From: Cellulomonas timonensis
Lineage (GTDB): Bacteria; Actinomycetota; Actinomycetes; Actinomycetales; Cellulomonadaceae
Direction of reading: 5' to 3'
NCBI RefSeq assembly: GCF_900046455.1
Contig: NZ_FCOT01000011.1
Span: 248,001 to 312,000, forward strand
DNA length: 64,000 nucleotides
Both the position numbers and the translations under genes were made by a program. The notes below the pieces were generated by a model. That model made no database searches and was not told where the DNA came from. It saw only the letters and a list, made by a program, of their open reading frames with translations. Positions 60,550 through 64,000 of this stretch are shown here, piece after piece (within the stretch, counting starts at the first letter, position 1; every line of letters begins with the position of its first letter).

Positions 60550-61539
60550 ATGCGCACGTTCGGCATCACCGCCTACAAGCAGCCCCTGACGCAGCTCGAC
60601 GTCGCGGAGCCGGTCGTCGGACCGCACGACGTGCTGGTCGACGTCGAGGCCGCGGGGCTGAATCACCTGGATGAGAAGGTCCGCACCGGCGAGTTCAAGG
60701 CGATCCTGCCTGCGACGATGCCCCTGGTCCTGGGCTACGACCTGGCCGGGACCGTGCTGCGGGTCGGATCCGAGGTGCGGGGGTTCGCGACGGGCGACCG
60801 GGTGTACGCGCGCCCCGCCGCAGGTGGGACCTTCGCCGAGCGGGTAGCCGTTCCCGACCACGAGCTCGCGCACAGCCCTGGCTCGCTCAGCATGGCTCAG
60901 GCCGGCGGCATGCCCTTGGTCGCTCTGACCGCGTGGCAGGTGCTCGTGGAGCGCGGACACCTGCAGGCCGGGCAGAAGGTGCTGATCCACGCCGGCGCCG
61001 GCGCCGTCGGCTCGCTCGCGATCCAGCTCGCGAAGCACCTCGGCGCGTACGTGGCCACCACCGCCAGCGGCGCGGGCGCCGACCTGTTGCGCGAGCTCGG
61101 CGCGGACGTCGTGATCGACTACCGGACGCAGGACTTCGAGGCTGAGCTGTCGGGCTACGACTTGGTCCTGGACAGCCTCGGCGGGGAGAGCCTCACGAAG
61201 TCGCTACGGATCCTGCGCCCCGGGGGCAAGGTCGTCGGTATCGCCGGACCGCCCGATCCGGCCTTCGCCCGGCAGTCCGGTCTCAATCCCGCGCTGCGCC
61301 TGGCCATTGCGGTCCTGAGCAGCAAGGTCCGCCGCCAGGCGAAGAAGCTGGGCGTGACGTACGAGTTCCTGTTGATGCACGCTTCCGGCGAGCAGCTGCG
61401 CCAGATCACCACCCTGGTCGAGGGCGGCACGCTGCGTCCCCTGCCCGTCGAGGCTTTCCCCTTCGAACAGACCCCCGAGGCCCTTGCGGCCCTCGCGGCC
61501 GGTCGCATCCGGGGTAAGGCCGTCGTCGTCCGCTCGTGA
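60550..61539 (+). CDS. NADP-dependent quinone/zinc-less oxidoreductase (MDR)
   Basis: 329 residues, medium-chain reductase without zinc ligands. AGLNHLDEKVRTGEFK and PLVLGYDLAGTVLRVGSEVRGFATGDRV in the catalytic domain, AGAGAVGSLAIQLAKHLGA for the cofactor fold (about 145-165), and GGKVVGIAGPPDPAFARQSGL in the second half. Quinone oxidoreductase or alkenal reductase activity is typical. AAGGAG precedes the ATG. The alpha/beta hydrolase follows 28 bases later in the same direction. Confidence 0.93.
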   Translation: MRTFGITAYKQPLTQLDVAEPVVGPHDVLVDVEAAGLNHLDEKVRTGEFKAILPATMPLVLGYDLAGTVLRVGSEVRGFATGDRVYARPAAGGTFAERVAVPDHELAHSPGSLSMAQAGGMPLVALTAWQVLVERGHLQAGQKVLIHAGAGAVGSLAIQLAKHLGAYVATTASGAGADLLRELGADVVIDYRTQDFEAELSGYDLVLDSLGGESLTKSLRILRPGGKVVGIAGPPDPAFARQSGLNPALRLAIAVLSSKVRRQAKKLGVTYEFLLMHASGEQLRQITTLVEGGTLRPLPVEAFPFEQTPEALAALAAGRIRGKAVVVRS

Positions 61540-61567
61540 CCCGCCTATCGCCTCGAGGAGCACACTC

Positions 61568-62428
61568 ATGAGTACCACCGGTGGTGAACCCGTCATCACG
61601 TCCTACGGCCACGCCCCCACGCGCACCGTCGCGACCGACGGCAACACCTTCGCCTACCGCGAGCTGGGCCCGAAGGGTGGTGTCCCGGTGGTGCTGTTCG
61701 CCCACCTCGCTGCGACCCTGGACAACTGGGATCCGCGCATCGTGGACCCGATCGCCGCGAGCCGGCGCGTCATCGCCTTCGACCAGCTCGGGGTCGGCGC
61801 CGCCAGCGGTCAAGTCCCGCCCACCATCGAGCAGGCCGCCGACGACGCCTACGCGTTCATCACGGCACTCGGCCACCACAGGATCGACGTCGTCGCGTTC
61901 TCGATGGGCGCGATGATCGCCCAGGACCTCGTCATCAAGCACCCCGACCTGGTCCGCAAGCTCGTCCTGACCGGCACAGGGCCGCGCGGCGGCAAGGGCA
62001 TCGACAAGGTCGTGGGCACCACCTATTGGGACATCCTGCGCGCCACCGTGACCCGCTCGGACCCCAAGGAGTTCCTGTTCTTCAACCGGGACGCCGCCGG
62101 CAAGGCGGCCGGCAAGGCGTTCGTGAACCGCCTGAAGGAGCGAACTGCCGATCGTGACCAGCCGATCAGCACCAAGGCGTTCCGCACCCAGCTCAAGGCC
62201 ATCCAGCGCTACGGGCGCTCGGAGCCGTCGGACCTGTCGCTGATCACTCAGCCCACGCTGATCGCGAACGGTGACAACGATCGGATGGTCCCCTCGGCCC
62301 TGTCCGAGGACCTGCATCGCCGGATCTCGGGATCCGAGCTGATCATCTACCCCGACTCCGGGCACGGCGGCATCTTCCAGTACCACGAGCAGTTCGCCCC
62401 TGTGGTCGTGGAGTTCCTCGACCGCTGA
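61568..62428 (+). CDS. Alpha/beta hydrolase
   Basis: 286 residues of the haloperoxidase/epoxide-hydrolase-like type: VVLFAHLAATLDNWDPRIVDPIAASRRVIAFDQLGVGAA, nucleophile Ser in VVAFSMGAMIAQDL, acid Asp in IANGDNDRMVPS, His in DSGHGGIFQYHEQF. The nucleophile elbow lacks its first Gly (AFSMG in place of GxSMG). The substrate is unknown. GAGGAG precedes the ATG. It is likely cotranscribed with the preceding oxidoreductase. Confidence 0.92.
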   Translation: MSTTGGEPVITSYGHAPTRTVATDGNTFAYRELGPKGGVPVVLFAHLAATLDNWDPRIVDPIAASRRVIAFDQLGVGAASGQVPPTIEQAADDAYAFITALGHHRIDVVAFSMGAMIAQDLVIKHPDLVRKLVLTGTGPRGGKGIDKVVGTTYWDILRATVTRSDPKEFLFFNRDAAGKAAGKAFVNRLKERTADRDQPISTKAFRTQLKAIQRYGRSEPSDLSLITQPTLIANGDNDRMVPSALSEDLHRRISGSELIIYPDSGHGGIFQYHEQFAPVVVEFLDR

Positions 62429-62836
62429 TCTCTGCCTGGGCGCCCTCGGGTCCAGGCGCACATGGGGGCAGACCTGATCGATTCCAGTCTGAACCCGCGC
62501 GCGCAGAGTGGGCGGATGTGGTCAGCCCCAGCGACCTCGATCGGATCGTGCTTGACGACGGCCCGGCTAGGCGAACAGACGACTCTAGCCCAATGCGTGC
62601 CTGTGTGATCGTGGTTTGCGAAGTGATATTCGCCATGTTCGCACCCTGTCACAATGCACTTGCGATCATTGACTGGGTGCGTTGACGTCGATAACGTCAG
62701 CAGCGTCGAAACGGGCATCTCGGACATGTCTGCGACGCTGCAGAGCCTTTCGATCCGTCAATGACGCCGGTTTGGTGCCACGTCGATCTCAGTGTCAACG
62801 TTCCGTGCATCCAATTTCAAGAAAGAGGTGCTACAC
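62429..62836. other. 408-base intergenic region before the I36-type gene
   Basis: No convincing gene. It is less GC-rich than its surroundings, as expected for a promoter or acquired DNA. A weak hairpin (GCCTGG 62434-62439 with CCAGGC 62452-62457) may end the hydrolase transcript. Two dyads are visible: GCGAA-N6-TTCGC at 62618-62633 and TGACGT-N5-ACGTCA at 62683-62699. They are candidate operators for the secreted-protein gene. Confidence 0.6.
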
Positions 62837-63205
62837 ATGCGAAGACTCCGCAAGTTCGCTGCCGCGGCTGGTGCTGTGGCTGTCATGACGGTTGGCACCG
62901 TCGCAGTCGCCACCCCGGCGTCAGCGGGCGATGGGGCGTGCTCCCTGGGGTACGCCTGCGCCTGGCAGCACTCGAACTACGACGGGTCCCGGGTGACCTT
63001 CCAGAACTTCATCAACAACTTCGGGAGCCTCAGTTTCGACAACCAAGCGAGTTCCCTCCGCAACAACGGCCGCACCTCGAATGCGGCCTTTTATTTGGAC
63101 GCCTACTTCCGTGGGTCCAGTGTCATTCTGAACCGCGGCTACCTGTGGTCCAACCTGCAGGGCACCGGGTTCCAGGACTCGATCTCGTCCGCAAGTTTCA
63201 TCTGA
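62837..63205 (+). CDS. Secreted peptidase inhibitor family I36-like protein
   Basis: 122 residues: signal peptide (MRRLRKFAAAAGAVAVMTVGTVAVATPASA) and a mature domain of about 90 residues with GDGACSLGYACAWQHSNYDGSRVTFQNF, the beta-gamma-crystallin-like fold of I36 proteins such as the Streptomyces metalloproteinase inhibitor. Two Cys near the N terminus can form a disulphide. AGAGGTG lies before the ATG. Function as an inhibitor is inferred from the family. A lipoprotein gene follows 12 bases after the stop. Confidence 0.9.
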   Translation: MRRLRKFAAAAGAVAVMTVGTVAVATPASAGDGACSLGYACAWQHSNYDGSRVTFQNFINNFGSLSFDNQASSLRNNGRTSNAAFYLDAYFRGSSVILNRGYLWSNLQGTGFQDSISSASFI

Positions 63206-63208
63206 GAT

Positions 63209-63253
63209 GAGGACCCCGTGAGTCTCACGCGGCTCGCGGGCAGTGGGGTCCTC
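63209..63253 (+). repeat. Inverted repeat around the lipoprotein start codon
   Basis: Perfect 9-base arms, 63209-63217 and 63245-63253, flank the GTG start at 63218. A smaller stem (GTGAG and CTCAC) lies just inside. In RNA the start codon and ribosome site would be buried, which could act as a translation switch or as the terminator of the I36-type gene. Confidence 0.5.
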
Positions 63254-64000
63254 GCCGCCACGTTGTTGCTTTCCGGCTGCGCCGGGCAGCTCGACGATGG
63301 CGGCGATGGCCCCGCCGGCCGCTACCAGGATCCGCTTGGCCTTCCGCTGGAAGGCCGTTCCGTCGATTTCTTCCTCTACGGCGCAGCCGTCGACTCTTTC
63401 ATGGCGGAATGCATGGCGCAGGCCGGCCATGAGTACACGGTCGCGACGTGGGATCTGAGCCTCCCGGCAGTCCCGGCGTACACCTCGCTCGGGTATCCGA
63501 ACTTGGACGCTGAACTCGTCCGGAATTACGGATATCGCGCTCCACGAGACCCCCGGGAGATTATTCCACCGGCTCCGCTCGATTCCGCGATCGGCGTTGG
63601 CGAGGAGGAGGCGTACCTGCGCGCGCAGCAGGAGTGCACCGACGAGTCTCGCGGCGCGGTGCCCGACATCGCTGAGTCGGCGAACATCCTCAGGAGACTC
63701 GACTCTAAGAGTCGTGAGGGTGTTCTGAGCGATGGCGAGGTCGCCTCGAGTGTTGACCGGTGGCGAGCGTGCGTGACGCGCGCTGATCCACCACTTGGTG
63801 ATCCGAGCGGCGGGCCGGACGACTTCCGAGTCTCCGTGCTGACAGCTGTTGACGCGCGGGACCATCCTGGACAGGTCGACACGATGACAGCAAAGGCGCC
63901 CGCAGATGAGATCGAGACTGCCATGATTGACGTCGAGTGCCGGAATGAGTCCGGTTATGACACCGCGTACTTCTCTGCTGTCGGCGAGGAGCAGGAGCGC
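63218..64000 (+). CDS. Lipoprotein, unknown (3' end outside window)
   Basis: The frame is open from GTG 63218 to the last base (261 codons, no stop). A signal peptide ends in the lipobox LLLSGC (MSLTRLAGSGVLAATLLLSGC), so the product is lipid-anchored. The outer part has paired Cys motifs (FMAECMAQAGHEY, QQECTDES, WRACVTRAD, DVECRNESGYD), similar in spacing to the extracytoplasmic domain of the protein at 12125-13120. Codon usage is clearly less GC-rich than in core genes. GAGGACCCC before the GTG is weak as a ribosome site and is part of an inverted repeat. No family was recognised. Confidence 0.78.
   Translation, partial: MSLTRLAGSGVLAATLLLSGCAGQLDDGGDGPAGRYQDPLGLPLEGRSVDFFLYGAAVDSFMAECMAQAGHEYTVATWDLSLPAVPAYTSLGYPNLDAELVRNYGYRAPRDPREIIPPAPLDSAIGVGEEEAYLRAQQECTDESRGAVPDIAESANILRRLDSKSREGVLSDGEVASSVDRWRACVTRADPPLGDPSGGPDDFRVSVLTAVDARDHPGQVDTMTAKAPADEIETAMIDVECRNESGYDTAYFSAVGEEQER

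Overview
This is a 64 kb stretch of a very GC-rich actinobacterial chromosome. The r-protein/ssb/dnaB block, GC-rich third codon positions, actinobacterial LexA and DnaA boxes, and a secreted AA10-CBM2 polysaccharide oxygenase plus a GH3 beta-glucosidase suggest a cellulolytic member of the Micrococcales, probably Cellulomonadaceae. The family name is inference. There are no rRNA or tRNA genes, no CRISPR array and no intact insertion sequence. About 65 genes are supported, several of them broken.

Layout. 1-7656 is the conserved core: the 3' end of a PASTA-bearing class A penicillin-binding protein, rpsF-ssb-rpsR-rplI, a MATE transporter on the opposite strand, and dnaB carrying a 408-residue intein in its P-loop. 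The dnaB upstream region holds a cluster of DnaA boxes and a LexA box. 7660-9543 is a scar where a truncated MFS gene abuts a truncated DUF6571-like gene, followed by a secreted protein. 9560-17814 is mixed metabolism and regulation: RibD-like reductase, methyltransferase, a hydrolase with a putative leader peptide, an ECF sigma factor with a membrane partner, PaiB-like, EamA, MocR and YnfA genes. 17879-30926 is bracketed by two paralogous 491-residue membrane proteins of no recognised family, each behind a Crp-type box and a second conserved promoter block. Between them lie an HNH endonuclease, a sugar-dehydrogenase lipoprotein, a heterodimeric ABC exporter, an acetyltransferase/TetR pair, a LacI regulator and a divergent arginase-like protein.

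30999-43581 holds a membrane protein with an HExxH motif, ADH/AKR genes, an HTH/DUF2975 pair, a frameshifted ECF42-type sigma factor with its YCII partner, a second MATE transporter, an SPFH/ribbon-helix-helix pair, an SDR and a flavoprotein. 43583-50883 holds a luciferase-like oxidoreductase, the GH3 enzyme, a GNAT protein, a second flavoprotein and the LPMO. 51046-55320 holds glyoxalase, YchJ, a RlmG-like methyltransferase, HxlR/FMN reductase, a SanA-like protein and a small zinc-ribbon protein under a perfect LexA box. 55410-57146 is a toxin-antitoxin island: a wHTH-MNT/HEPN pair behind two tandem palindromes, then relics of a Phd/VapC pair and an SDR. 57216-64000 holds GNAT, a Cys-rich pentapeptide-repeat protein, a CmtR/CDF metal module, an oxidoreductase/hydrolase pair, an I36-type secreted protein and a lipoprotein cut by the window end.

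Most promising leads: (1) the duplicated membrane-protein family with duplicated Crp-type promoter architecture; (2) two LexA boxes with the same 14-base core, one at dnaB and one at an uncharacterised zinc-ribbon gene; (3) a class-3 DnaB intein whose endonuclease carries an eight-cysteine insert; (4) the MNT/HEPN operon with tandem operators.
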